Positions 1 to 6,351 of a stretch of DNA of 7,973 bases are shown in pieces. The position numbers were made by a program, and so were the translations under genes. Origin of the DNA: Bacillota bacterium (lineage in GTDB: Bacteria; Bacillota; DTU025); assembly GCA_012842765.1 (NCBI GenBank), contig DUWJ01000082.1, positions 1 to 7,973 on the forward strand, in the 5' to 3' direction. The notes below the pieces were generated by a model that was not told the DNA's origin, did no database searches, and was given only the letters and a program-made list of their open reading frames with translations. Position 1 is the first letter of the stretch; each line of letters begins with the position of its first letter.

Positions 1-149
1 ACGAAAGTAGATACCATGGCCATTTCGCCGTGGGCGAAGTTGACGATCTCCATGGTTCGGTAGACCAGTACGAGCCCCAACGCTGCCAGAGCATATAGGC
101 ATCCAGCTGAAAGGCCGCTTACTACCTGCTGCCCGAACACATTCCCCAC
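1..149 (-). CDS. livH: LivH-type branched-chain amino acid ABC transporter permease, N-terminal part
   Basis: This is the first 49 codons of an inner-membrane permease of the branched-chain amino acid (HAAT) ABC family; the rest lies beyond the window. The translation begins VGNVFGQQVVSGL and continues SAGCLYALAALGLVLVY, then IVNFAHGEMAMV. That matches the LivH N-terminus: a first membrane helix with a GxxYAL.ALGL.L.Y pattern, followed by the hallmark NFAHGE motif at about residues 37-42. The GTG at 149 is chosen because an in-frame TAG lies just upstream (153-155) and a GGAG sits 6 nt before it. GTG at 140 is an alternative. The gene starts 3 nt after the 73-residue ORF stops, so the two are probably translationally coupled. 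LivM, LivG, LivF and a binding protein would be expected beyond the edge. Family assignment is firm. The substrate is open, because such transporters also carry amides, urea or short carboxylates. Confidence 0.88.
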   Translation of the reverse strand, partial: MGNVFGQQVVSGLSAGCLYALAALGLVLVYRTMEIVNFAHGEMAMVSTF

Positions 150-152
150 CCC

Positions 153-374
153 CTACTCCAGCTCAAGCAGTTGGATCTCATCTCGGATGAAGCCGATGGC
201 ATCATCCAAATCCGCGAACCTGCGCTCATATCCCCCTTGGATGTGCCTGACCGCAATTCTGAGGTTTGGCGCCCCATCGTCCAGGTCCATATCTGCCCTC
301 TCCAGCGGGCCCATGCTCACCGCGGGCTTGACGAACCTGATCACGAACGACGCAATCACTGTCTCGCGCGTCAT
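153..374 (-). CDS. Small hypothetical protein (73 aa) coupled to livH
   Basis: I do not recognise a named family. The protein begins MTRETVIASFVIRFVKPAV, then has an acidic stretch (MDLDDGAPNLR), an IAVRHIQGG segment, and ends FADLDDAIGFIRDEIQLLELE. The layout suggests a small soluble alpha/beta protein: a hydrophobic N-terminal strand, a basic RHIQ strand, and a C-terminal amphipathic helix with the pattern F.DLDDAI.FI. There is no signal peptide and no cysteine. It is accepted as real because a GGAGGAG lies 8 nt before the ATG and its stop is 3 nt from the livH start on the same strand. Small proteins with a similar VIASFVIRFV...RHIQ layout may recur in other bacteria, but this is from memory and uncertain. 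Its position suggests a role tied to the transporter, for example as a regulator or accessory subunit; that is inference only. Confidence 0.68.
   Translation of the reverse strand: MTRETVIASFVIRFVKPAVSMGPLERADMDLDDGAPNLRIAVRHIQGGYERRFADLDDAIGFIRDEIQLLELE
156..159 (-). promoter_or_regulatory. Ribosome binding site of livH inside the preceding gene
   Basis: GGAG lies 6 nt before the GTG start and within the last codons of the 73-residue gene. It supports the GTG start and coupled translation. Confidence 0.55.
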
Positions 375-382
375 TTCTCGAA

Positions 383-389
383 CTCCTCC
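383..389 (-). promoter_or_regulatory. Strong Shine-Dalgarno of the 73-aa gene
   Basis: GGAGGAG with 8 nt spacing to the ATG at 374. It is the main evidence that this short frame is translated. Confidence 0.7.
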
Positions 390-521
390 GCTATTTCTGT
401 TAAGTGTAATAGATGCGGGACCGTCCTTCCCAGAGGCTATTGCCGCGCAGGGTCGTCATCCGGCCCCACCCGCGTCCATCTCAAATTCCCAATGTTCTGC
501 TTTGCATCGCTCGCCAGCTGA

Positions 522-562
522 CGAGGCTTGCCTCGGAAGTTCCCAAGCCTCCGAACTTTCGG
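522..562 (-). repeat. Overlapping hairpins after the thiolase gene (possible terminator or processing site)
   Basis: The 218-nt gap between the thiolase stop and the 73-aa gene holds interlocking inverted repeats. GAGGCTTG (523-530) pairs perfectly with CAAGCCTC (544-551) over a 13-nt loop. CGAGGC (522-527) can instead pair with GCCTCG (530-535). CCGAA (551-555) pairs with TTCGG (558-562). The first two share bases and exclude each other. The cluster begins about 30 nt past the thiolase stop, where a terminator would sit, but no T-run follows on the minus strand. It may therefore be a Rho-dependent or processing element, or an attenuator between the enzyme genes and the transporter genes. I see no convincing promoter in the rest of the gap. 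Confidence 0.45.
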
Positions 563-592
563 ACCACCCGGCAAAGTGATTGCCTGTAGAGA

Positions 593-1771
593 TTACCTCT
601 CAACTATCATCGCCATGCCCATGCCTCCGCCGATGCAAAGGGTAGCAAGACCGAGCTTGGCATCTCTCCGTTTCATCTCATGGAGGAGGGTGACGAGGAT
701 CCTCGTTCCGCTTGCGCCGATGGGATGGCCAAGGGCAATAGCGCCTCCGTTGACGTTCACCTTGTCAGGATCCCATGCCAAGTCGCGTCCGACCGCTATG
801 GACTGCGCAGCAAAGGCTTCGTTCGCTTCTATCAGGTCGATATCTTCCAGGGACAGTCCGGCCTTTGCAAGCGCCTTTCTGGTGGCAGGCACCGGTCCGA
901 TCCCCATTACGCTCGGATCGACACCTATAGAGGCGTAGGATCTGATCTTGGCCAGAGGCTCTATCCCCAGGTCGCGTGCGCGCTCGGCCGACATGACCAC
1001 TACCGCTGCCGCGCCGTCGTTGATGCCCGAGGCGTTTCCAGCAGTTACCGTGCCGTCCTTCTTAAAGGCCGGCCTGAGCTTTGCGAGAACCTCCACTGTC
1101 GTACCTGGCCTTACGTGCTCATCCTGGGCAAATACGATCGGATCTCCCTTTCTCTGGGGGATCTGTACGGGAACTATCTCTTCAGCAAATCTGCCGGCCT
1201 CTATGGCCTCGGCCGCTTTTTGCTGGCTCTTGGCCGCAAACTCGTCCTGCTCTTCGCGGGAAATTCCGTACTTTTCGGCAACGGTCTCCGCGGTGATGCC
1301 CATGTGGGTGTTTCCGAAGATGCACCACAGCCCGTCATGAACCATCTCGTCAATGATCTCAGCGTTCCCCATGCGATACCCGGTCCTCGCCTTATCGAGG
1401 ATGTATGGGGCCATGTTCATGTTCTCCAGCCCGCCCGCCACTACGATCTCGGCATCACCCACCATGATCGCCTGGGCGGCTAAGGCCACCGACTTAAGCC
1501 CTGAAGCGCAGACTTTGTTCACGGTCATTGCGGGAATTTCCACTGGCAATCCGGCCCCGATCGCCGCCTGTCGCGCAGGGTTCTGCCCTTGTCCGGCCTG
1601 GAGCACGCAACCCATGATCACTTCATCCACCGCGTCGTTTCGAATCCCTGCCCTCTCGATAGCCGCCTTTACCGCAATAGTGCCCAAACGGGGCGCGGGC
1701 ACAGTCGCGAGAGTTCCCCCAAACGTGCCTATGGCAGTTCGCGCAGCAGAAGCTATGACTACCTCTCTCAT
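593..1771 (-). CDS. atoB: Acetyl-CoA C-acetyltransferase (type II thiolase)
   Basis: Predicted cytoplasmic thiolase, 392 aa, the usual length for AtoB/PhaA. It catalyses the reversible condensation of two acetyl-CoA to acetoacetyl-CoA, or thiolysis of a short 3-oxoacyl-CoA. All catalytic elements are visible: nucleophile Cys88 in NKVCASG, His156 in NTHMG, the NEAF box at 317-320, His349 in [14 protein letters not shown], and acid/base Cys379 in CIGGGMG. The numbering nearly coincides with the Zoogloea biosynthetic thiolase (Cys89/His348/Cys378). The ATG at 1771 is chosen because the protein then starts [15 protein letters not shown], the typical thiolase N-terminus, with GGAGG 9 nt upstream. 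The frame stays open back to 1978, but that 69-residue extension has no thiolase character. It is last of the four enzyme genes. The direction (PHB- or ketone-forming versus beta-oxidation) cannot be read from sequence. Confidence 0.93.
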   Translation of the reverse strand: MREVVIASAARTAIGTFGGTLATVPAPRLGTIAVKAAIERAGIRNDAVDEVIMGCVLQAGQGQNPARQAAIGAGLPVEIPAMTVNKVCASGLKSVALAAQAIMVGDAEIVVAGGLENMNMAPYILDKARTGYRMGNAEIIDEMVHDGLWCIFGNTHMGITAETVAEKYGISREEQDEFAAKSQQKAAEAIEAGRFAEEIVPVQIPQRKGDPIVFAQDEHVRPGTTVEVLAKLRPAFKKDGTVTAGNASGINDGAAAVVVMSAERARDLGIEPLAKIRSYASIGVDPSVMGIGPVPATRKALAKAGLSLEDIDLIEANEAFAAQSIAVGRDLAWDPDKVNVNGGAIALGHPIGASGTRILVTLLHEMKRRDAKLGLATLCIGGGMGMAMIVER

Positions 1772-1971
1772 GCCTCTATACCTCCATTGCAATTCTGGTC
1801 GCACAAGGTCAAGGCAGCATTCGCCGAGACCCCTGCACATTCCAAGATTCAACGAAGTTGGGCCTGAACCTTCCACCCCCGCCCAGCCTTTCTCAGTTAG
1901 GGAACCAGTCCCAATACCATCCATGGCAGCGCCCCAAGCCCCCGATTCGGCTGGGGTTCGTGGCTCCCCCG
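1772..1971 (-). other. 200-nt spacer inside the operon with one imperfect hairpin
   Basis: This gap separates the KASIII-like gene from the thiolase gene. It is unusually long compared with the 30-70 nt gaps elsewhere in the operon. An imperfect stem lies just after the KASIII-like stop: CCCCAAGCC (1932-1940) against GGCTGGGG (1949-1956), with one bulged base and an 8-nt loop. No T-run follows it. A TTGACC at the downstream end suggests a weak internal promoter, but no good -10 box lies at the right distance. The thiolase frame is open throughout, which I regard as chance. Confidence 0.4.
1781..1785 (-). promoter_or_regulatory. Ribosome binding site fixing the thiolase start
   Basis: GGAGG lies 9 nt before ATG 1771. 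It selects this start over the open in-frame extension that reaches 1978. Confidence 0.7.
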
Positions 1972-2976
1972 CTACCACATGCGCAGTGCGACTCCGGCCT
2001 GGTTGTAGCCTACTCCGGAACCCACGAGAACCACCAGGTCGCCAGGGTTAATCCTCCCCTGTTTCCTCGCATCGTCCAAAGCCATGGGAATGCATGCAGA
2101 TCCGGTATATCCCATCCTGTCCATGATGCGATGTGCCTTTTCGATAGGAAGGCCCAAGTCGGCCATGACTATGTCTATGGAATACCAGTTTACTTGGGTG
2201 AATATGGCCAGGTCTATATCGGAGACTTCAAACCCGCCCCTCTCGGCGAGCGCCCGCACTACTTTGGGCCAGCCCTGATGGTTAACCTCCGCCGGGTATT
2301 TCGACACGAACCGCACGTTCGTCCGGCCCGCCTGGACAGAGTCGCAGGTAGCAGGTTCGTACGTTCCGCCAGAGTAGATACCCCATGCCTCGTGGTAGGA
2401 TCCATCAGCTATGAATGATGACGTGATGAACCCGGGCTTGTCATCGACGGTAAGCACTGCCGCCCCCGCCCCGTCCCCGTAAAAGAAGGAAGTGACGTCA
2501 TTGGGGTCGGCCAACTTGCTCATCATGTATGCGCCGATAACTAGCACGTAACGGATCCACGGGTTGGTCGCGATGTGGCCAGCTGCAGCCGCAATACCTG
2601 TAGGAAAGGAAGCGCAGGCGCACCCGATGTCGTAGGTGCCGGCATTTTTTGCCCCGATCTTGTGCTGTGTTACCACGGACGTGGCAGGGGTTATGAAATC
2701 TGGGCTGTCAGTGCCCAAGATTATCAAATCCAGGTCTTCAGGGGCGACCCCCGCGTCCTCCAAGGCGGCCATTGCCGCTTTTGCTGCAAGGTCGCTTGTG
2801 GCCCAATCGCGCGGAGCATAGTACCGTTTCATTATGCGCGAAGACTCTTCAAACTTGAACACCACGTCACCTAGGCCAGGTGCGGCCTGATTGATCCTCT
2901 CAGCCATGTGGGCATTGGATATTTCGGTCTCCGGAAGATAGAGACCGGTCCCGATGATCCTCGCATACCGTTCCAT
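1972..2976 (-). CDS. 3-oxoacyl-ACP synthase III-like protein lacking the His/Asn of the catalytic triad
   Basis: Thiolase-fold protein of 334 aa, close to the usual FabH length. Family features: [11 protein letters not shown] at the N-terminus; the nucleophile Cys121 in [21 protein letters not shown] at about 164-175; and a C-terminal [16 protein letters not shown]. In FabH the Cys works with the His of HQAN and the Asn of GNTSAAS. Here the first reads TQVN (Thr260 replaces His) and the second GYTGSAC (Tyr290 replaces Asn). Acyl loading on Cys should remain possible, but decarboxylation of malonyl-ACP as in FabH looks unlikely. It may be an acyltransferase, thioesterase or non-decarboxylative condensing enzyme acting on CoA substrates. 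The start at 2976 has GGAGG 8 nt upstream. The GTG at 3012, 3 nt past the previous stop, lacks such a site. It lies between the CoA-transferase and thiolase genes. Fold is certain; reaction is open. Confidence 0.85.
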   Translation of the reverse strand: MERYARIIGTGLYLPETEISNAHMAERINQAAPGLGDVVFKFEESSRIMKRYYAPRDWATSDLAAKAAMAALEDAGVAPEDLDLIILGTDSPDFITPATSVVTQHKIGAKNAGTYDIGCACASFPTGIAAAAGHIATNPWIRYVLVIGAYMMSKLADPNDVTSFFYGDGAGAAVLTVDDKPGFITSSFIADGSYHEAWGIYSGGTYEPATCDSVQAGRTNVRFVSKYPAEVNHQGWPKVVRALAERGGFEVSDIDLAIFTQVNWYSIDIVMADLGLPIEKAHRIMDRMGYTGSACIPMALDDARKQGRINPGDLVVLVGSGVGYNQAGVALRMW

Positions 2977-2984
2977 CAACAACG

Positions 2985-2989
2985 CCTCC
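2985..2989 (-). promoter_or_regulatory. Ribosome binding site fixing the KASIII-like start
   Basis: GGAGG 8 nt before ATG 2976. This favours a 334-aa protein over the 346-aa version from GTG 3012. Confidence 0.65.
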
Positions 2990-3015
2990 GTTAATTCGGT
3001 AGTTTCCGCCACGGG

Positions 3016-4308
3016 CTACACATATTGCAAAGCCTCGGCCTCCGACCACAACCAATCCCTATAGTTGGGATGGGCTATGGCGATCAGAGCTTCGACCCTT
3101 TTCCGAATATTCATAGCCTTCAGCCTGGCAATGCCATACTCCGTCACCACGTAATCGATGTCGGCTCTGGGAATTGTAACTGACTGTCCGTCCCCAAAAC
3201 ACGGCACTATGGTGGATATGGCACCGCCCTTAGCTGTAGACCTCAGCGCCAGTATTGACTTGCCTCCGGGCGACATCTGCGCGCCCATGCATGTATTGAG
3301 GGCACCGCCTCCCCCGCTGTACTGCCTCGTTCCCAGGGTTTCGGAGTTGGCCTGGCCGGCGAGGTCCACCTGCATGGTGGTGTTGATACTCACCATCTTG
3401 TGGTTTTTGGCTATCACCCTAGGATCGTTGGTGATGTGGCCTCCGTGAAGCTCCACTCCTAAGTTGTCGTCGATGAAGTCGTAGAGCTTGCGAGTGCCCA
3501 AGGCAAAACAGCCGACCATCTTCTCCGGCCACAGCGTCTTCGCGCGCCCTGTAACCACTCCGGCATTGAAGAGGTCCACCATGCCGTCGGTAAGCATCTC
3601 GGTGTGGACTCCGAGGTCGCGTTTGTCCATGAGAGATGCTGTCACTGCATTTGGAATGCCACCTATCCCCAGCTGGATGGTGCTTCCGTCCTCGATCAAG
3701 GACGCCACGTTACGTCCTATCTCCATCTCGACCTCTGAAGGGGTGATGTGGTCTATCTCGACGAGGGGGACGGCATTTTCGACGACATAGTCCACCTGCG
3801 AGATGTGGATGTGGGTGTCGCCTAGGGTGCGAGGGAGATTCTCGTTTATCTCAAGGACGACGGTTTTTGCCGCCGCTATCATGGGTTTTTCATAGGTGAG
3901 ACTGAGGGACAAGGACATGTAACCATTCTTGTCAGGCGGAGTGGCAGTTCCCCAGAAGATGTCGGGCGGATCGATCTGGGCCTTCTTGAGCCCACACTCG
4001 CTGAGGTGGTTCGGGAGGAACGTGACTGTTCCGCCTGGATGGGCCATATAGGAGTATTGACCATAATACCAGGCCTCGTTTAGGAAATGCCCTTTCATCT
4101 CGGGCTTGAGAAAATCGTAATCCCGCATCAGGAGGCAAGACATGATGGTCACATTCTCCAGCTCGCACTTGCGGGAAGAGATCGCCCCCAAAAGTCCCGG
4201 GGGCTCTGCCGCACACATGGCTGAAACGATGCTCTGGCCCGAACAGACCATGCCCACCGCCTCTTGGGTGGAGATCAGCTTGCTGCGGTAAAGCTCCTTA
4301 ACATCCAT
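3016..4308 (-). CDS. Acetyl-CoA hydrolase/transferase family protein (4-hydroxybutyrate CoA-transferase-like)
   Basis: Predicted cytoplasmic CoA-transferase of 430 aa, the normal size for the AbfT/Cat-type family. It would move CoA between acetyl-CoA or another acyl-CoA and a free carboxylate. Visible landmarks: the N-terminal domain with MDVKELYRSKLISTQEAV; the glycine-rich LGIGGIPNAV segment at about 213-222; and GVHTEMLTDG. The Glu at about residue 237 in that last motif matches the position of the catalytic glutamate that forms the glutamyl-CoA intermediate in AbfT (Glu238). The C-terminal domain has SGGGGALN, GGKSILAL, DYVVTEYGIARLK and a closing AHPNYRDWL. The ATG at 4308 is chosen because GGAGGG lies 6 nt upstream; the longer frame from 4341 is less supported. 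It follows the SDR gene by 40 nt and precedes the KASIII-like gene by 39 nt, so it is in the same operon. The acyl acceptor (butyrate, acetoacetate, hydroxybutyrate, branched acids) cannot be told from sequence. Confidence 0.9.
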   Translation of the reverse strand: MDVKELYRSKLISTQEAVGMVCSGQSIVSAMCAAEPPGLLGAISSRKCELENVTIMSCLLMRDYDFLKPEMKGHFLNEAWYYGQYSYMAHPGGTVTFLPNHLSECGLKKAQIDPPDIFWGTATPPDKNGYMSLSLSLTYEKPMIAAAKTVVLEINENLPRTLGDTHIHISQVDYVVENAVPLVEIDHITPSEVEMEIGRNVASLIEDGSTIQLGIGGIPNAVTASLMDKRDLGVHTEMLTDGMVDLFNAGVVTGRAKTLWPEKMVGCFALGTRKLYDFIDDNLGVELHGGHITNDPRVIAKNHKMVSINTTMQVDLAGQANSETLGTRQYSGGGGALNTCMGAQMSPGGKSILALRSTAKGGAISTIVPCFGDGQSVTIPRADIDYVVTEYGIARLKAMNIRKRVEALIAIAHPNYRDWLWSEAEALQYV

Positions 4309-4314
4309 TACCGT

Positions 4315-4320
4315 CCCTCC
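4315..4320 (-). promoter_or_regulatory. Ribosome binding site fixing the CoA-transferase start
   Basis: GGAGGG 6 nt before ATG 4308. This excludes the 11-residue upstream extension. Confidence 0.65.
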
Positions 4321-4348
4321 TCGCAACATGTCTTGTGCCAAATCGTGA

Positions 4349-5089
4349 TCAAAGAGTCAGACCGCCATCCACCTGAATCGTCGCGCCATTGACAAAACTT
4401 GCTTCGTTAGATGCGAGATAAAGGTATGCATAGGCGATGTCTCGAGGCTCGCCCAGTCTGCCCAAGGGAGTTCTGTCTCTGATACCGGTGAGGACTTTTT
4501 CGGGAACGGTGGACATCATCTCTGTCATGGTAAAACCGGGGGCTACAGCGTTTACAGTGATCCCCTTCCGTCCGAGCTCCTTGGCCCAGACTTTTGTCAT
4601 TCCGATGACCCCGGCTTTGGTGGCAACGTAGTTGGACTGCCCGAAGTTGCCATAGATGCCCACCACTGAAGAGGTGTTGATGATCCTGCCCGAACCCTTG
4701 GCAATCATAATGGGCGCCACCGCCTTGGTGCAAAGATACACGCCCTTGAGGTTGACGGCGATCACCCGATCCCACTGGTCCTCTGTCATCTTCACCAGCT
4801 GGGCGTCGGCGGTTATGCCGGCGTTGTTAACCAGCACGTCGATGGTTCCGAACCGCTCCATGGCGGCATCCACCATCCTCTGGACACTTTCAGAGTCGGT
4901 CACGTCCACCATTGTGGCCATGGCTTCGCCGCCCGCATCGACAATGGCTAGGGCAACCTCTTCAGCGCTCTGTCGGTTGATGTCGCAGACCACTACCTTT
5001 GCGCCCTCTTCCGCAAAAAGAAAAGCGGCTTCTTTGCCTAAACCCCTTCCGGATCCTGTGATTATTGCAACCTTGCCGTCAAGTCGCAT
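4349..5089 (-). CDS. fabG: SDR-family 3-oxoacyl-(ACP/CoA) reductase, FabG/PhaB-like
   Basis: Classical short-chain dehydrogenase of 246 aa. It would reduce a 3-oxoacyl thioester to 3-hydroxyacyl, or run in reverse. Rossmann motif TGSGRGLG is at 11-18 and NNAG at 88-91. The catalytic residues are Asn113 (VNLKG), Ser141 (NTSSVVG), Tyr154 and Lys158 (SNYVATKAG). PGFTMTEM and the VDGGLTL end are typical of FabG. Asp36 at the end of the second strand (VVVCDIN) points to NAD(H) rather than NADP(H). That is unlike E. coli FabG and fits a catabolic or acyl-CoA role. The start has GGAGGAG 9 nt upstream. It appears to be the first gene of the four-enzyme operon: no gene precedes it for 1.26 kb. With the thiolase it could form the PhaA-PhaB pair, or act on another 3-oxoacyl-CoA. 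Family is firm; ACP versus CoA specificity is not. Confidence 0.92.
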   Translation of the reverse strand: MRLDGKVAIITGSGRGLGKEAAFLFAEEGAKVVVCDINRQSAEEVALAIVDAGGEAMATMVDVTDSESVQRMVDAAMERFGTIDVLVNNAGITADAQLVKMTEDQWDRVIAVNLKGVYLCTKAVAPIMIAKGSGRIINTSSVVGIYGNFGQSNYVATKAGVIGMTKVWAKELGRKGITVNAVAPGFTMTEMMSTVPEKVLTGIRDRTPLGRLGEPRDIAYAYLYLASNEASFVNGATIQVDGGLTL

Positions 5090-5098
5090 TCTCTTCTG

Positions 5099-5105
5099 CT
5101 CCTCC
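5099..5105 (-). promoter_or_regulatory. Shine-Dalgarno of the fabG-like gene
   Basis: GGAGGAG with 9 nt spacing to ATG 5089. Confidence 0.65.
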
Positions 5106-5130
5106 CCGCAATCCGCAATATTCCGGTACT

Positions 5131-5144
5131 ACGGTATCTTCCGT
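5131..5144. repeat. Short inverted repeat in the operon leader
   Basis: ACGG-N6-CCGT lies about 42 nt before the fabG-like start. It could be a small operator or a leader hairpin. The arms are only 4 bp, so chance is possible. Confidence 0.2.
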
Positions 5145-5203
5145 GCCTCGCTGTGTCATTTGAGCGGATTACACAGACTCTGAATTGATGGTAATAATAA
5201 TGG

Positions 5204-5230
5204 GTTACGGGGAAGTTACAGACGGGTAAC
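5204..5230. promoter_or_regulatory. Phased GTTAC repeat cluster upstream of the enzyme operon (candidate operator)
   Basis: On the plus strand GTTAC occurs at 5204-5208 and 5215-5219, followed by its reverse complement GTAAC at 5226-5230. The start-to-start spacing is exactly 11 bp each time, about one helical turn. The cluster is 115-141 bp before the fabG-like start. On the minus strand a TATTAT box (5194-5199) follows, which could be a -10 element, with its -35 region overlapping the repeats (no good -35 match). This arrangement would suit a repressor or activator site. Prediction only. Confidence 0.35.
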
Positions 5231-5280
5231 AACTTTTCGTGCCCTGTTCCCGATTGAGCGTCTTTGGAATAGGGCTTCAA

Positions 5281-5341
5281 GATGTGGCAGGCTACAGGCA
5301 TGCTAAGTAACTCCCAATAAGCTTTTGCGGCCTGCCATATC
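5281..5341. repeat. 12-bp inverted repeat upstream of the operon
   Basis: GATGTGGCAGGC (5281-5292) and GCCTGCCATATC (5330-5341) are reverse complements except for one base, separated by 37 nt. The stem would have 11 pairs plus one mismatch. It lies about 190-250 nt before the fabG-like gene. It could be a regulator site or a long stem in a leader RNA. No T-run follows, so it is not a simple terminator. Confidence 0.4.
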
Positions 5342-5611
5342 ATGTCTGATAGGTGTAGACACGTCTTTGCACCGATGTCGCAGTGCGGTAATTGGTTCGC
5401 ATTTGTGCATCGACAACGTACGCATCTTGGCCTAAGCCATAGACGCCCGCAGCATTGAGCCGCGCCGGGATATGATCCCCGGGGCAAAGCCAGGGTAGAT
5501 CGAAATCCCGGTTCGACGCTTGCAGGCAACCATCTTCTCTACAACCACGAAAGCGACGCGCATAAGATCCGTGGAGCGCTCCAGCAGTCTATGCATTCAA
5601 CGCACCCATAT

Positions 5612-5667
5612 GAAAAGGCGACTTGGGCCTGCCTTCAAGGAATGTGTCTATTATTTAGTCGCTTTTC
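5612..5667. repeat. Inverted repeat GAAAAGGCGACT / AGTCGCTTTTC
   Basis: Arms at 5612-5623 and 5657-5667 pair over 11 bp with one bulged G. The 33-nt loop contains most of the first TGTCTA palindrome. It may be part of a mobile-element end or a structured RNA. Confidence 0.4.
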
Positions 5668-5692
5668 GGGCGCGGGTGTCTAAGTTTTAGAC
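5645..5692. repeat. Two tandem imperfect palindromes spaced 32 bp (possible IS end remnant or operator pair)
   Basis: TGTCTATTATTTAGTC (5645-5660) and TGTCTAAGTTTTAGAC (5677-5692) match at 12 of 16 positions in the same orientation, start to start 32 bp (about three helical turns). The second contains a perfect 6-bp hairpin GTCTAA-GTT-TTAGAC. Repeated terminal sites starting with TG are known in IS21-family elements, where the transposase binds them. A solitary decayed end would fit the gene-poor surroundings. No transposase gene is present and no matching opposite end was seen, so a regulator site remains possible. Confidence 0.35.
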
Positions 5693-5717
5693 TGGTCTGC
5701 AGAACCTGCTCGCCCCC

Positions 5718-5770
5718 GCGGCGAACCTTACGCCGCACGGCGCTTTCCTAGGCTTAGGAGTCTCCCAGAC
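5718..5770. repeat. Run of short hairpins
   Basis: GCGGCG (5718-5723) pairs with CGCCGC (5731-5736) across 7 nt. TCCTA-GGCT-TAGGA (about 5747-5760) and GGAGTCTCC (about 5757-5765) follow. Together with the palindromes just upstream they give almost continuous folding potential over about 150 bp. No T-run marks a terminator. Confidence 0.3.
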
Positions 5771-6351
5771 AGCGACAGTACAACTTGGGGATCGCGCAGA
5801 GATTTGTTGCGGTCTACTCAGGTGGGCCGAAGCGGATTGGAAGGGATATTCGCGAAAAGTCGCATCAGCCGATTTTCAGCATACAGGTCCATGCTTTTCG
5901 GAGCAGGGCTAGTTCGATCAATGCTTGAAGAACTACAGCGCGAGCACGCTCGTGGCCTCGCAAGACTCTAGCGCTTACGACGACCGCAGCCTTGATTGGC
6001 AACACTGAACTGCCGGACATGAGGAATGCTGTCCCCGCATCGTCTACTTTTTTATGTATGCAGTGCAGAATGAAGCAGGTGGAAAGAGGCCTCGCGTTTT
6101 AGCCTTTGTGGAGCCTCGCCGCTTCCCAATGTGGCTGGCTTTCCCAGCCTCAGAGTATTCCGACTATCACCGCAGCGCCTTCTTCTTCGTTTTCCCACCG
6201 CACGGCGACCTGCTGAGTCGATCTGTTCCATATCGGCCTTAATCGATTGGCGGGCTATGCTGGGCTTTTAACGGGCCCCAAGCGCCAAGATGATCCAAGT
6301 ATGTGTCAGCATTCCATGAAGGGAGCGGCAAAGATGGGGCCGACGCCTGTA

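Larger units (their letters stand above)
5090..6351. other. 1.26-kb stretch without a supportable gene
   Basis: I find no frame with protein-like composition, a good ribosome site and adequate length. The longest open frames (5062-5529 minus, 6054-6242 plus) have no recognisable motif and no credible start context. A 59-codon minus frame at 6052-6231 encodes a very basic, Arg-rich peptide with only a weak AAGG before its ATG. The stretch contains the inverted repeats and tandem palindromes listed separately, and probably the promoter of the enzyme operon near its low-coordinate end. The rest looks like degraded or non-coding sequence. Confidence 0.5.

Noticed and set aside
680..1483. Long plus-strand frame of 267 codons
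   Set aside because: It lies opposite the thiolase gene, whose catalytic motifs prove the minus strand codes.
1772..1978. 69-residue N-terminal extension of the thiolase
   Set aside because: A strong ribosome site and the family N-terminus place the start at 1771.
5231..5248. Possible sigma-54 promoter on the minus strand (GGGCACG...TTGTT)
   Set aside because: The -24-like and -12-like elements are one base too far apart and the GC of the -12 box is missing.
5284..5300. Sigma-54-like TGGCAGG-N4-AGGCA on the plus strand
   Set aside because: GG-N10-GC spacing fits, but the -12 box is poor and no plus-strand gene follows.
5460..5530. tRNA-like GGTTCGA and CCGGGA hairpin
   Set aside because: No T-arm, anticodon arm and acceptor stem can be paired together on either strand.
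6017..6053. Possible plus-strand terminator: GGACA/TGTCC stem and a T run
   Set aside because: The T run starts about 13 nt after the stem and no plus-strand gene ends here.
6052..6231. 59-codon minus frame encoding an Arg-rich peptide
   Set aside because: Only a weak AAGG before its ATG, no motif, and low-complexity basic composition.
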